Shown here: positions 21,363-34,515 of the stretch, piece after piece
How the letters are laid out: each line of letters starts with the position of its first letter
Numbering within the stretch: position 1 is the stretch's first letter
Source: Gnetum montanum
Lineage: Eukaryota; Streptophyta; Gnetopsida; Gnetales; Gnetaceae
Length of the DNA stretch: 64,000 bases
Reading direction: 5' to 3'
Assembly (NCBI GenBank): GCA_015680685.1
Contig: MNCI01002119.1
Location: 124,001 to 188,000, forward strand
Position numbers and translations under genes: made by a program
Notes under the pieces: generated by a model
Told to the model about the DNA's origin: nothing
The model's database searches: none
The model's input: the letters and a program-made list of their open reading frames with translations, nothing else

Positions 21363-23645
21363 TTGGAAAATTTAAAAGTTTCAAAAGATATTCTAGATTC
21401 TAAGACTGATTCTTCATTAGAAGAAGAACAAAAGAGAGTTTTTGAATTGGGAACAAGTAGTGGAGTGAAAACTAGAAGATCAAGAAGATCACCCATTATA
21501 TCTGGTTTATCGATTCATAAGAAAAGATCTAGAAAGTCTAAAAGTTTAACTATCCAAAGGAATAGGATGGAAAATCCTTGGTAAGGAGTTACACCATTAG
21601 GATTTCAAAATTACAATGATATTCCTAAAGTAGTTTACAAATATTTTCCTGAGCCTTTCATTCTTGGAAAAGCTTATTTAGCTGAAGAATATATTCATAT
21701 GTTTGAGTTAGCTTTATCTCATGCAAATATTCAACATCAAGATCAAGCTTGTAGGTTGTTTATATCAAATTTAAAGGATATGGCTCAAATTTGGTATTCA
21801 AACTTACCAAGTAAAAATATTACAAGTTGGGATGACATGAAGAATCTTTTCTTAGCCTAGTTTGGTAATCAATTAGATTAACAACAACTATATTGTGGGC
21901 TGATACAAGCTAAGAAAGGAGTTAAAGAGTCAATTAGAGATTTTAATATCAAGTTTCAACGAATTTGTGGACTCTTTCAAAGACCATTTAGACCATTGGA
22001 ATAAATTCTTAGAGAAACTTATCTTAAGGCTGTCAACCCCAACATTTCAATTTGGTTAAGGAGAACTCCAAACATAACTACGCTAAATGACTACTTTAGT
22101 GAAGCTATATAGTTAGAAAAATAGTTGAACTTGAATCTTGAAGAAAATATTGCAATTCAAAAAAGAGAAGAAAGAGTTATGATTCCTATGCAAGATTTTG
22201 CTCAATTTAAAGCTTTACCAGGTCCATCTCATGTTAAGATAGAGCAAGAACATGAAAGAGTAGAATCTGAAAATGGACAATTAATGAAAGATATGTCTAA
22301 CAAAATAGTGAAGCTTGAAAAATCTTTGGCAAGAGTTAATATCAAGGAAAAAAGGAAAAATAGAAAGCATAAACATCAAGAAACTAAGTTAGCAGAAGAT
22401 GAGGATAAAAGTGACCTTATTATGTCCAACTTTCTTGATATTGAATCTGATAATAAGTTATCTAGTGTTCATTATGCAACTAAATCTTCTAGCAATAGAT
22501 CAAGTGATACTTCTTCTCTATCAAGTTTTGAAGAAGATATGTCTTTAGATGAAGAATGTAATAACAATGAGGAAAATGGATATAGTCTTCGATCTAAGGA
22601 AAGACTAACTACTTCTAGACCCCCAAATGTTATTACTGATCCATCTACTAAGAGAAAAGCTTTTGAGCCAAATAGAAGAGATAAGAATAAAGGTAAAGAC
22701 AATCAAGTAGAGCAAAGCACTCCAAATCAGTCTTTTAATAAATGGATAAAGAGACCAAGCTTTATTGGTGATGGAGAGTATGATTTGATTGAAGACCTTA
22801 AACATGTCAAGGCCAATATTAGCCTTTATCAGTTGCTTCAAATAGGAGATCAGCAAAGAAAGGCTTTAGAGTTCATTAAAGGTAAAAGGAGAGCTAGAGA
22901 ATCAGAGTTAAGTTATGTGTCTAGTAATGATGAGAAATTGAAGACTTCACATGATAAGGAAGCTCCTCCTTTCCTTTTGACAATGAAATTAAAGGATAAA
23001 TTCTTACACAATTGTTTGGTTGATTCTGGAGCTACGTCTACTATAATGCCATTGTCTATATGTAAGAAACTTGGTTTGATTCCTGAAAAATCAAATAAAA
23101 AGATTGTTCAAGTGGATAAAAGTAGAGTGAAGATTGTGGGTCAATTACCAAATGTCCTATTGGAAATTTCTTTTGAACCCCACGTCAGAAGTAGAGTAAC
23201 TATTCAAGTGGCAGATATACTAGATTCACATAGTCTCTTATTGAGTAGAAGTTAGAGAAAGAATTTTTCAGGTTACATATCAATAGATTATTCTCACATG
23301 TGGCTACCCTGGAAAGGAGAACCAAATCAAATATACATCTATAGTGAACCTTTCATGATTGATAACATTACTTCAAATGGAAAAAGTAAGATGGTTGAAA
23401 AAGGAGGTGTTAAAAACAAAATTTGTACACTCCAAGAAAATTATAGTTCTGAAGAAGGACCCAAGTGGGAAGAAAAAAGGAATTCATCTAAGAAAGAAGA
23501 TGAGAGGATTTCTAAAGAAAAAGCTCAAGAAGATCAAGTTGAAAACTCCAGCAAGGCAAAAAGTAATCGAGAGATTGCTTATGAGAAGGTTAGAGATATG
23601 AGGATTCCTACCAGAGTAATCCTCAACATTCTCTTTCCATCTTAA
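21363..23645 (+). pseudogene. gag-protease reading frame of element IV
   Basis: One continuous frame of about 760 codons, broken by seven stops. Residues about 80-250 are a Ty3/gypsy Gag core (YFPEPFILGKAYLAEEY, AQIWYSNLPSKNITSWDDM, SIRDFNIKFQRICGLF). A charged Lys/Glu-rich part follows. At about 22975-23255 is a retropepsin: FLHNCLVDSGATSTIMPLSI with the DSGAT active site, then LGLIPEKSNKKI. After a stop it ends with a Lys/Glu-rich tail to 23645. No reverse transcriptase, RNase H or integrase is present; the whole internal region is 2.6 kb. It would depend on another element for copying. Confidence 0.88.
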
Positions 23646-23840
23646 GAATAGTCCATGAACAAAGGACTGGATAATGTATAGTTTGTTTTTTTTTAAGAAT
23701 GAGGTTTTTATACCATCAAACCTTATGTTTGATGGAAATTTTCCTCCAAAGAGATTTCTGTTCAGCTATAAAAGTTCAATAAAAGCTACCAGTAAAGTTC
23801 AGTTTTAAAATGGGGCTTCCATAAATTTCTTTACGCTTTT
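23646..23840 (+). other. Short untranslated region of element IV
   Basis: About 200 bp of AT-rich sequence between the end of the gag-protease frame and the polypurine tract. It contains an inverted repeat, ACCATCAAAC/GTTTGATGG, at about 23713-23739. No coding signal is seen. Confidence 0.5.
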
Positions 23841-23854
23841 AAAGGGGGCAGAAA
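23841..23854 (+). promoter_or_regulatory. Polypurine tract of element IV
   Basis: AAAGGGGGCAGAAA abuts the TGTTGGCAC start of the 3' LTR. Confidence 0.75.
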
Positions 23855-26800
23855 TGTTGGCACATTTTGGCCATTTCATGGAACAAAGCTATGAGATGAT
23901 TGAAGCCTTCAAAATATTTCAGTAGAACTACTGAAATGGCAAGATGAAGGTATTGATTCCTGTCACTCGCTAAAAAAGATTGGATGAGATGGGCTGTATT
24001 TATTCTCCCTAATTTTAATTCTCCAAATTATCAATCAGACTGATACTTAGCATAGGAAACAAGCATATGATTTTGCTTCTCAAAATTCACTAGGTTGGAG
24101 CTTCTTCCAGTCCATCTCTTTTGTGGATATTCTAGAGGTCTGTCTAACTATCATTTGGAACATGTTGTGAGGTGGATTAGGTATACTAGAGTATTGTCCT
24201 CAAAGCAACATCATTGGTTGTCTACGTCATCAACTAAAGCATTCCTTGCATGGAGCCCTTAAGGAGGAAAGGCATGCATATCCGGGAGACCATAACATTA
24301 TTGGTGGAAATAATGATGCACATATGAAAGATAGTGAATAGAAGATTGCAAGAGATAATGTGCCAATGGTGAATGAATTGACAAGCAAGGAATTCTTTAT
24401 TGTTAGAAATACTTTTAGAAATTGATCATTTGGATACTAATAAAGAATGAGCAAGAGCTATCCTTAGGGAAAGGTGGTAGAAAACAGTGTTTTAGGCTGT
24501 CCATAGTTGTTGAAGGTATCTACACTCTGCCTAAAATAATTTGGAAACAATTTCAAAAGAAATACGAACTTATCTAAGAATGGAAAACCTTAGGCAATAT
24601 GTTGATTAGTAAGCTGTTAAAGGGAATAGAAGACAAATAAACCAGATGATGTCAACAGGGCCCATCCCCAGGAGGAAATTATGGTAAATAATGCTTGGGA
24701 TTCAATCCTTGGAGGCCTATTTTTACCGTTTCTAGGTACAACATGTGAATTATTGTAGCCACTAGTATCAATTCTTATGGATTGGATTCTACAATTGAGG
24801 ATGCCTTTGAAGTAGAATCATGATTTTGGAAAACTGAGAATAAAGAAGTTACTGTGGGTGAATTTCACAATGGTCGAGGATTTTGTTGAGTTGCCACCAG
24901 CAATCTGATGGAGTTGAACAAGCCAGGAGAATGCTACTCTACCAAGAGGTCTTGCAATACTGATTTTTGGCATTACTATCTTAGCCGTGGTTCATTCTTC
25001 AGTTCTTCATCAATTTACGAACATGGAAAGACAACAGCTGATCTACAGGCATCAATAGATTTTGCAGAAGTGCTAGGGTTTGTCGATCTTTGATGGTTTC
25101 TATTTTCGTACGTGATCTGATCGAGACAAAATGGTGAACTCGACTATTTTCTTTGACCTCAAGATCGATGGTGCCCCTGTCGAGTGTGTTGTGATGGAGC
25201 TTTATAAGAACGTGGTTCCAAGGATGGCAGAGAACTTTCATGCATTGTGTACAAGCGAGAAGGGCACTGGTTGAAGTTGGAAGCCTCTGGAAGCTTCATG
25301 TGCCAGGGTGGTGACTTCACTCTTAGAAATGGCACTGGTGTGCAGACCTGCAATGATGGTAGCTGCTTTGTGGGCCAGTTTAAGATAGGTGAACAATTGC
25401 AGTCTTCCATGAATAATGCAGAGATCATGAAGCAAATATATGACGATGATGACAAAAACTACTGGAATAGGAACAACTAGCAGAATCAGTGCAGCCAACT
25501 AAATGGGTAATAAAGGAAAAAACAACATTGCAACTATGGCAACAATTTCATGGGAACGTTGGCTCCATGCCCATGCCAACTCCTACGGTTGCGGTTTCAG
25601 CAAAGTTGTTGCCGAAGACAGAGATGGCACTTCATAATCGTTGCTGATGACAACGATTATGGTGGTCGCAGTTCATGGCCGTTACAGCCAAATGGAAAGA
25701 CGATGAAATTGGAAGAGGTTTATTAGTAGCCACAGTTGCAAGATAGGTCATTTCTGAACTGAGCAAGGACATGGACATGAACGTTGATGTTGCCGACATT
25801 TCAGGTGCTTTTCCTTCCACCAATGAGGAAGCCATCAATCATTCTTAATTTATCGTTGGTCATGCGAAGCCTCATCACCTGGTGGCATAACCAATAGGAT
25901 ATAAACCCTTTTAATCAAATTTAATTTGATTTTCATTTTGGTTTGTTTAAGAAAAAAGTAAAGGGTATATTGTTATTATTTCAAAAGGAAAGAGAAGTTA
26001 TAGGGCAGTTGTTCAATGTTATATGTGTATGGAACAAGTGTCCTTTGCAATTTTTAAATATCATGGTGGTGATAAATTCCCCTTGGTGGTTACATTTAAA
26101 TTTTAATTTCCCATGGTACTTATAACCACCAAGTAGCCCACTTGGCAACTATAGCCTTTTTGTCTCCACGGTGACCACTTGGCAACTGAATAGGCCACTT
26201 GGCAACTACATGGGACACTTGTCAACTGTAGCCCTTTTATCTCTATGGTGGTTATAAGCATCCAAAATAGTTGTAACTTACCTAACTACCTTTGAACCCT
26301 GTAAAAAGGCTTCAGGGGTCAAGGAGGAAAGCACACTCGGGATCACAAGGGGGGGACAATACAACACACTTGACCACACTTGGGGTCACACTTGGAGTCA
26401 CACATTGTGAAAGATTGCTTGTAAGATGGCTTGCTAAAGAAAAGATTTCAGCCTCTTTGTCATAGTCCTGTGAGTTATTATTTTTATTTTTTATTTATTT
26501 TTAAATTATTTAGCTAGTGGTTTAGATAGTATCATCCTTGGAAAGTAATTTTGGGATTTTTAGATTGCTCTTATTGTTCTTTTTGCCCAATAGAAAATTT
26601 CTATTAAAATTTTTTAATAGAAGCACTTGTGTTTAAAAGCCTTAAGAGAATTTTAGTAGTAATTTTTATTATTGTGCAACATATAAGAACTGCTATTGAG
26701 ATTGTTGTGAGAGAGCCTCTGCTTGTAGTCATGCTGTTGAACGATTCAATAGTTAAGAGGGTTCAGAAAATCTTTGGTATTTTGGTGGGACCAGAATAGC

Positions 26801-27533
26801 TTCTTTTTATCTTTAAACTAAATCTCCATGGTATTTCAATCAGAAATTGTCAATTCTTTTGAAGGTTCTGTCGAATGCAATTGTTGACACGCATTATCTA
26901 GCCAAAATGGAGTCTCATACGTGTTAGTTTACGGAGCAATTTTTTGGTAGCATAGTAGGATTGTCTTGAAGAAATTGCTTATGTGAGCCTTGGAAGTTTG
27001 AAAAATTCATAGATATTGAATTTGGGATAGATTTATTGCGAAGTGTTTACTTGTATCATTTTACCTTGTTTAAATATTTGAGGTCTTAACACAAATCTGC
27101 TTTCCTTTCTGTCTATTTCCATTGAATCTTGCTCTATTTCTAGTTTTCTTGTGGAACTATCTCTTTCTCTGGGGAAAATTAGAAGTATATTCGTAGATTT
27201 GTGCTCAAATGTTTTTGCAAAATTTTATTTGTTACAAGTAGGTATTATAACGACCATGTAGACTAGGCAATTGAACAAAAGAGGAACTCTCAAAAACTCA
27301 TAGTACTTGGCAAAGTTGGCTGAATCTCTTTAAGATAAGTCATTTGTAGTTTACACACAATGCAATCGTTTCATATTTCACAACCGCACACCGCAACAGC
27401 ACACACACATACTCACATTAAATACTGAGTCTATTTGGAGGTATTTGGGCCTTGGTGTTTCCAGAGACTAGCAAGCACCTAAATCCTGTTCGAGGACAGT
27501 CGTTGGCGGTCGCGTCCCAAATGGTCGCCAACA
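23855..27533 (+). mobile_element. 3' LTR of element IV (3.7 kb)
   Basis: Direct repeat of 17516-21216, starting TGTTGGCACATTTTGGCC and ending GGTCGCCAACA. It carries the second cyclophilin copy (25131-25339). A few short indels separate the two LTRs. The right flank resumes the 26S pseudogene. Confidence 0.93.
25131..25339 (+). pseudogene. Captured cyclophilin fragment in the 3' LTR of element IV
   Basis: It starts with ATG at 25131. It shares the stop after EKGTG with the 5' copy but lacks about 37 bp (HYKGS to PVIPS). Its VVPRMAENFHALCT is closer to the usual plant VVPRTAENFRALCT than the 5' copy ([14 protein letters not shown]), so the 5' LTR has drifted further here. It is not functional. 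Confidence 0.88.
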
Positions 27534-29521
27534 GGAGGGATAGTAGAAATCTCATTAATCCATTCATGCAAATCACTAATTACATGATGAGGCATTTGGA
27601 TACCTTAAGAGAGTCATAGTTACTCCCACTGTTTACCCATGCTTAGTTGAATTTCTTAACTTTGACATTCAAAGAAATGGATAGAAATAACATTGCATTA
27701 GCATCCACAAGGACCATTACAATGCTTTGTTTTAATTAAATAGTTAGATTCCCCTTGTCTAAGCAAGTTTTGAGCTAGTTGTTCATTGCCTAGGGAAATT
27801 CCTCCCCCATGGAGAAGAGGAGGACACTCTACGTCCATCACCTGACTAGCACACAAGGGTTTACCATGACCATAGAAGTAGCTCATGTAGGTTCTTGATA
27901 GCCCATAGGTTTGGGGCACAGAACCCTAGGCCCAACCCTTAGAGCCAATCCTTTTTCTGAAGTTATGAATTTTTTTTAGAAACATTCCTTACCTACATTG
28001 CTTTATGGACCAGAGGCTATTCACCTTGGAGACCTAATGTAGTTATGAGTATGACCAAGCATGAATGGTACTCATTTCTATAATTTTTTAGGGGTTGCCA
28101 AGGGTGCACAGGACACTACAAGATGTGCAGTGCTCTTCCAACCATTGGACCCTATATCTAGTTGAGCCAATTTTAGGATGGGTAGGCTATTAAAAAGGAA
28201 AGATAAGTCTTCCCAGGGCCCTCACTGGTGTCTCTAGACTCCCTAACATTTCCATCCACCACCATGTTCTAGTTTGGAAATATTAACCCAATTCCCTTTC
28301 GAGATCTCATGTAGAGTGCACCCATTGGAAGGGGCTTCCCCATCTCTTAGGATTAACTAACCCATTTCCAAGTGCTCTTCACATGGAACCTTTCTTCATG
28401 TCAGTCTTCAAAGTTCTCATTTGAATATTTGCTACTAACACCAAGATCTACATTGGAGGTTGCTCCACCCAAGCTCATTCCCTAGGCTTCACAATGACCC
28501 CTATGCTCTCCTACTCATTGGGATCTAGCAATTACCTCGATGGCCAAGCATAGGTTATGCACTTAAGCATCATTCGTTTTCAGGGCTAGTTGATTCAACA
28601 GGTGAGTTTTTACACACTCCTTAGCAAATTTTGACTTCCATGACCACTCTCCTACTATCTTAATAACCAACATCCTTTGTGGGTTATGGGTTAGCGCACA
28701 ATTAGGCACCATAGCTTGACTTTTAGTTTAGCCCACATTGCTAGTTTTTCTTACCAAAAATAGCATACTTGGAGCTCTTGATTTATTGATGTGGGTCATT
28801 AAGGTAGCTGCACCATCTTACCTATTTAAAGTTTGAGAATAGGTCAAGAGAATTGCACCCCTAATGCCTCTAATCATTTGCTTTACCTAATAAAACTCGA
28901 GAACATGTGCTCCAGTTATCCTAAGGGAAACCTCAAAGAGAACCAGCTACTAGATAGTTTGATTAGTCTTCCACCCATATACCAAAGTCAGATGAATGAT
29001 TTGCACATTAGTATCATGATAGGCCTTCACCAAAGTTTCCTCTAGCTTCACCCTACTTAGGCATAGTTCACCATATTTTGGATTCCAATAGGCATGCTCT
29101 CACTCAAACCCTTCTCAACAAGATCAAGGTTAATGGATGATGCTCCATGACTACATAGGAATACCGCCTTTTAGCTTCCTTGCACTGTGTAGGTTTTAAA
29201 ACTTGATGACTCACATGCATGTTAGACTCCTCAATCTATGTTTCAAGATAGGTCCAATGGAAAGCCCATGAAATTTGTATCTTAAGTGTGCAAGTGTTAT
29301 AGGACTTGCCCCTCAAAGTGCCATTTTCTTGGACCCTCAACCATCATAGCAGCAGCATGCACATAGCCAACTATGCATGCTTGTGCTATGAAGTTAAACC
29401 ATGCAAACTTACCTCCTAGACTAAGTGGTGGACTAAAGCATACATGCTCTACTCCACTTCTAGTCACGAAGTAATGTTCACCTCCATCTACTTCCCTCTC
29501 AATAATTTCGAGCACTCTTTA

Positions 29522-29555
<34 letters not shown>

Positions 29556-29915
29556 ATGGTACTAGTTTTCTATTAGTTTCTCATGCATATTAGGCTTGGA
29601 AAAAATTTACCACCTACTTAGGGTTGCATTCCAAAAAAACCTGACTAACCAATAGCACCATGTGATGTAGTAGGATCAAAGCCCAATGGGTCTATCACCC
29701 TCTCTATTGCCCTATTCTAAGGGACTTAGGCTTGGTCCACTACAGGGGATGCTTCTACATACTATAATTTAGGTGACGATGGTTGCCAAATTTTCACGCT
29801 GGGCTGTTCTCAGTTCACTCATCATTACTAGGGAAGTCCTCATAATTTTCTCTTCCTCCACTTAGTTATATGCTTAAACCAAATAGGTATCCTCACTTGA
29901 ACTAGGATCACTACA
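27534..29915 (-). pseudogene. 26S rRNA pseudogene, remaining two thirds
   Basis: It continues 16452-17515 across element IV. Blocks recognisable on the plus strand include GTTACTCCCACTGTTTACCC, TGTTTTAATTAAATAGT, CACCTTGGAGACCTAATG, CCTCAAAGAGAACCAGCTAC, AGGCATAGTTCACCATATTT and, at the gene's 5' end, CTTCCTCCACTTAGTTATA, which corresponds to the strongly conserved 5' region of 26S. Together the two parts total about 3.44 kb, close to the full length of plant 26S. It is heavily decayed by C-to-T and G-to-A changes. Confidence 0.95.
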
Positions 29916-30206
29916 AGAGGAAGCATCACCTATCCTATGCATGATGCAAAGGAGGGAGATCGTCCCATGAAACCACCAATCACATAGTCCCCCATTGCAT
30001 AGAAGGAGAAGGGAAAGAAGGAGGCCAATGTACCTCATGCACTCTTGGCATAGGAAATGTAGAGACCACCACCACCATCCATCGCTCCTTCCTAGAGAAG
30101 TGAGAAACATTAATGCCAACAACATTCAGCCAACCATACCTTGGAAGACATGAATGACCACATCCACTACCCCCTTATAAGGGGTGAAGAGGGCACCTGA
30201 TTGGAT
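29916..30206 (-). other. Decayed ITS2 spacer
   Basis: About 290 bp between the 5' end of 26S and the 3' end of 5.8S, as expected for ITS2 read on the minus strand. Assignment rests on position. Confidence 0.75.
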
Positions 30207-30239
30207 TTTAGGACACTGAGGAAGATGTGCCCTTGACCT
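30207..30239 (-). pseudogene. 5.8S rRNA pseudogene, 3' end
   Basis: GAAGATGTGCCCTTGACCT corresponds to the reverse complement of the 3' part of 5.8S. Element I starts at 30240, and the gene resumes at 61840. GACCT on this side and AACCT on the other are the element's target duplication. Confidence 0.85.
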
Positions 30240-31561
30240 TGAAACACCAAAAAATTTTGAATCTTAGTATTGCAAGTAAAAATACAGCTAAGTGTCAAAA
30301 TGGTGGCACTTTTCCCATATTTTTCCAAGTGTTGAGTCTAGTCAGCTCCAACTGCCAGATTTGCAAAATTTTTCTGTGTCAGAACGATGGCACTTTCTAC
30401 ATCCTGTTACGTTGCATAGCATAGCGTAGCATAGTGCACTATTACGTTGCATAGCGTAGTGTAGCGTAACACCATGTTATGCTATGTAATGCCCTATAAA
30501 GCCCTGTTACGCTACGTAACGTCCTATAATGCCTTGTTACACTGCATAACACATTATTACACTGCATAGCATAGCGTAGTGTAACATCCTATTATGTAAC
30601 ATCCTATTACACTGTGCAGCATAGCACCTTGTCATGCTGCGTAGAACCATGTCTAACATTGCAACCAATGTCCCATGTCCCACACATAACATGGGATGAG
30701 CATAGTAGACAATACCAACCAGCATCCTGTGTCCCATGTGTAACATGGGATGAGTGTAGTAGACAGCATTGTCCACCCACCACACTACCACATAGTACCT
30801 GATCCACTTTTTGGGCTAACCCAGCCCTATAAATACCCATAGGCCCTCTTTTAAAAAAAGAGAGAAGGAAAAGGTGCGAGGCTTCCATTTCTTCACCAAC
30901 AAGGCAGTTGGCACTTCTATTTTGGCATTTGGCATTTTGACATCCTCGCACTTAGCTCCGTGGGTGAACGAGACCCAGAGCATACCACACCAGCAGAGAG
31001 GCACATCTACATCGCATGTTACACCATAGCCCCATTGTAGCCCAATGGAACATCACATCGTACAAACTTGGTAGGCACAGTTCAACACAGTGAGCACCAT
31101 ACTTCATAGCCTAATACCACCAAGGCTGTGATTGCACTCCCACTATGCCTATTGTACATTGTATATACCTTTTTGAATTAGCCACACTCCCTCTTTTGGG
31201 GCGGTGCACTACTGTTCTCAAATTCTTTTACATTTCTCAACCAATTTTCTCTAGTATTTAGTGAAATTCTTTCATTTTCCTGCTTTTTTCATACATATTT
31301 GCATGTTTACATTACCGTTCTCAAGCTAGGACACCCTGCTACACTTTAAATTTCCCTGACCTGATGCCTGCATGTAATGCAATATAAACCCTCTTCATAC
31401 ATAGGTTTTTTAACACCACGTAAGTCCCTGTCTGATCAACAAGACCATTCAACGCACCCGGTTTTTGTTTTCTCTAGCATGACCCTCGCATGCATCTAGG
31501 GTTAGGCTGTATGCCTGATAACCTCTCAATGTTCCAGCCACTGACATTTTCAGACGTAACA
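30240..31561 (+). mobile_element. 5' LTR of element I (1322 bp)
   Basis: It starts TGAAACACCAAAAAATTTTG and ends AGACGTAACA. Its partner is 50636-51852 plus 61700-61839, about 85 percent identical over the first 120 bp. The U3 carries a cluster of GTTACG and CATAGCGTAGC palindromes (30405-30640). TATAAATA stands at 30828-30835. The intact CACGT with flanks at 31411-31440 shows the site that element VI later occupied in the other LTR. Confidence 0.92.
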
Positions 31562-31566
31562 ATTTT

Positions 31567-31585
31567 TGGTGCTAAAAGGAGGGCC
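31567..31585 (+). promoter_or_regulatory. Primer-binding site of element I
   Basis: TGGTGCTAAAAGGAGGGCC lies five bases after the LTR; it has one change from the consensus. Confidence 0.8.
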
Positions 31586-31925
31586 TGAACAATGTTCCGC
31601 ACAGTGCAGCAGCTATGTCATGTGTAGCGTAGCAGTGTAGCAAGTACACCCTATGTAGCATAGTAGCTACATCACCCACAGTGTAGTGAGCATGACACAC
31701 TTTAGCATAGTGAATGTAGCACTAGAGTTGGCCATTTTTAATAGGTTTCATACTTGGCATCTTTCTACATTTTCATACTTAGCACTTTTTTTGCATTGTT
31801 ACACAACCATTTTTTCTATATTTTTATATTTAGCCATTTTCCTGCTACTAATAAACTTAGTCATTTTTCTATTGTTTTTCAAAGTTAGCCATTTTCTACA
31901 AATAGCAACTCTCACAACCCAATCT

Positions 31926-32724
31926 ATGAATATGTATCTAGATCAACCTTCCACATTGGTGTCTAACACATTTGATACTACAATCTAGAAAAAGCATGCT
32001 ACATTAAGCCACGAACAATACAATTTTGTTTGTACCAATATCCAAGTAGGACTACCAGTGGATTACCTCAATTTAGAGGCAAAACAATACTATGAACGAG
32101 TCCACCAAAATGGACAGGAGTACAACCCCTCTTTGTTTGACATAATCCCACTCACAGAGTCCTACCACCAATTGTTGTCCCAAATATTTCATTCAAACAA
32201 GCATGATGTAAGGACAACCTATGAGGAAGCCTCATAGAAGGAGAAAGATGAGTTCGAGGCCCACTTTGAGCATGAGATCCCCCTCTACAATATCTTCCAA
32301 CAACCACTCTATAGTACAGCCCCTCCTCAGTTTGGTCCACCCATTCTCTCTGGGATGGTGACCATGCCAGCCTTTTTCATAAGAAACTAATGCATTTTCC
32401 CAACACTATGCTCATGTAGGGGCCACCTCCCAGCCCTAGACAACTTAGGCATCCTACATCTTGCCTATCTCATTTGTGTTTATGGTGTCTGTCCAACCCA
32501 GCCATGTGTTGCCCACTCCAATCACTGCACCCATTGCTCAACCAATACATCAACAATCATCTTCTACAATGTTAAACTAGCAACACCCATCTACTACAAC
32601 GTTAAATTGGTAGACTCCACAACAAAAAATTCAACCCCATGCTATCCAACCAACCCAAGCCCAACCAATGCAACCAGCTGGCACATCCCCAAGCTTGGAT
32701 CAAGCATTCTAGCTAATCCAAAGC
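31926..32724 (+). pseudogene. gag N-terminal region of element I
   Basis: From ATG at 31926 the frame reads MNMYLDQPSTLVSN, a stop, then SHEQYNFVCTNIQVGLPVDY and EYNPSLFDIIPLTESYHQLL, matching the Gag N-terminus of II and III. The second half is a Pro/Thr/Gln-rich linker with no domain. Its frame is shifted relative to the core at 32725. Confidence 0.75.
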
Positions 32725-34475
32725 TTGACGAAGGAGATCAACCAACTCAAGGATACCTCCTCTAACACCATCAAGGTAGTGGACTTCTATGGAGACAACC
32801 CCATAAGTCCTATGATACCATCCCTAACTCTTCCAACTAGGGCCCAATTGCCTCAATTTACCAAGTGCAATGGAGAAGGGGATCCCAATGCACACTTGGT
32901 CACATTTCGATCTGAATGCTTACTCCTTCAAGGTTGGCCACATGCCATCATACATGTCTTCCCCATGTCACTCACTAGTAAGGCCTTAGATTGGTATCGT
33001 GCCTTACCCAATGTCTCAATCTCCTCTTTGGAGGATCTCATAAGAAAGTTTTTGATGCACTTCAGGTACAACCTAAAGCCTGAAGCAACCCTTGACCAGT
33101 TCATGCAAGTTATGCAGGGGCCTCTAGAGCCTGTGTCAAAATTCCTCCAACGTTGGAATGCTGCATTGAGTGAAATGCATGAACCCTTAGTAGAGACACA
33201 CCTACTATATATCTTCAAAGGTGTAGTGAATGAATTCATCAAGTCCAAACTGTATTATCTAGCCATGAAGTCTCTTAGCCAAGCCTTCACCCAAACAAAA
33301 TGCATAGAGGAAGTAACGCAAGCTAGCAATGACCCAGCTTATGTGGCCTACAAAAACCAACATGCTCGCAAGAAAAACACAATAGTGGCAATAGTAGCCA
33401 CAAGCACAAAAGCAACCAACCGGGGCTCAATAGCTAAGTAGCCCAAGGCATTAGCTAACAAAACCACCAATTTTGGCACCAACTCACCTACATTGATAGG
33501 GGCTACCCCAAGGCCCAACTTTTAGGTCAAGGATTTCTCAAAGTATACACCACTACCAATGGAACCCTCTGAACTACTAGAGCAACTCTTGAAAGCTAGG
33601 CAAATCCAACACAAACACATATTAGAGATCGCTCACCAAAAACATGATAGGTGCTGCGAACTACTAAGGAACCCTACCTCTGCAGTACCAAATGAGCCCC
33701 TAGTCCCACAACATTTTAAATTGGACCAATATTGTCATTACCACCAATTGGCTAGTCATAGTACAGATAACTATCGTGCTTTGTAGGATGACCTACAAAG
33801 AATGATAGAACGGGGCTAATTAGTGCTAGACATAGCAAGACAATCTAATGCAGATGACACTTCCTATGTCATAAACTCCATTAGTATAGGTGGAAATCCC
33901 AAACCTACATAACAACCTTTTGTGATCCATGTGCCTTCCAGCAAGGCAAGGATCCCCTCGGCCTCCAAAAACAAGAGTACTTCCTTTGTTATCAAAGTGC
34001 CACCTTGGGCACCCATAGCACCCTTTGTGGCAAAAGTTCCACAAAAACCATTCGCTAAGATGTTAAACTGGCATGACACAATAGCAACAACCACTAAGAA
34101 ACCTTTCATTATCAAGGTGCATAAATGAGTTGGTCACACAAGAACTCCTAAAATAACTCCTAAGAAACCCTTTATCATAAGGGTGCCACGATGTGATGGC
34201 CCCTCACCTACCAAAAGCCCAATAGTGGGAAACATCTTGATCCCTCCTCCTTCAAGGGTTGACCCCACTAGTAACCCAGGTAGGCCTACTAAATGGCAAC
34301 GCAAGAGGACAAGTGAATGCCTCATGACCTTCATGGCTAGAGCAAAGGCCAAAACTAGCAAGCAACAACCAAACATTAGGGCTCCTATCCCCAAGTAGGC
34401 CAAGAAAACAAAGCCCAAGTCCCCTCCCTGAGAGATATGTCTCTCAAGCCACATGGAGGAAATCAAGGCCAACAC
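32725..34475 (+). pseudogene. gag core and repeat linker of element I
   Basis: The best preserved Gag core in the window: 238 codons without a stop from 32725. It includes VVDFYGDNPISPMIPSLTL, QFTKCNGEGDPNAHLVTFRS, KALDWYRALPNVSISSLEDL, FRYNLKPEATLDQFMQVMQ and FIKSKLYYL. After stops the same frame gives a zinc-finger-like segment at about 33730-33780 (CHYHQLASHSTDNYRAL), where the expected last cysteine is absent, and FVIKVPP/AKMLNWH repeats at 33920-34130. The frame runs on into the protease at 34813. It is broken by stops at about 33439 and further on. Confidence 0.9.
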
Positions 34476-34515
34476 AATAACTAATGAAAAGGACTTCCTA
34501 GCTGCACTAACCTAG

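Noticed and set aside
28833-29045. 70-codon open frame considered as a host gene fragment
   Set aside because: Also antisense 26S rRNA sequence (AGAGAACCAGCTACTAG block).
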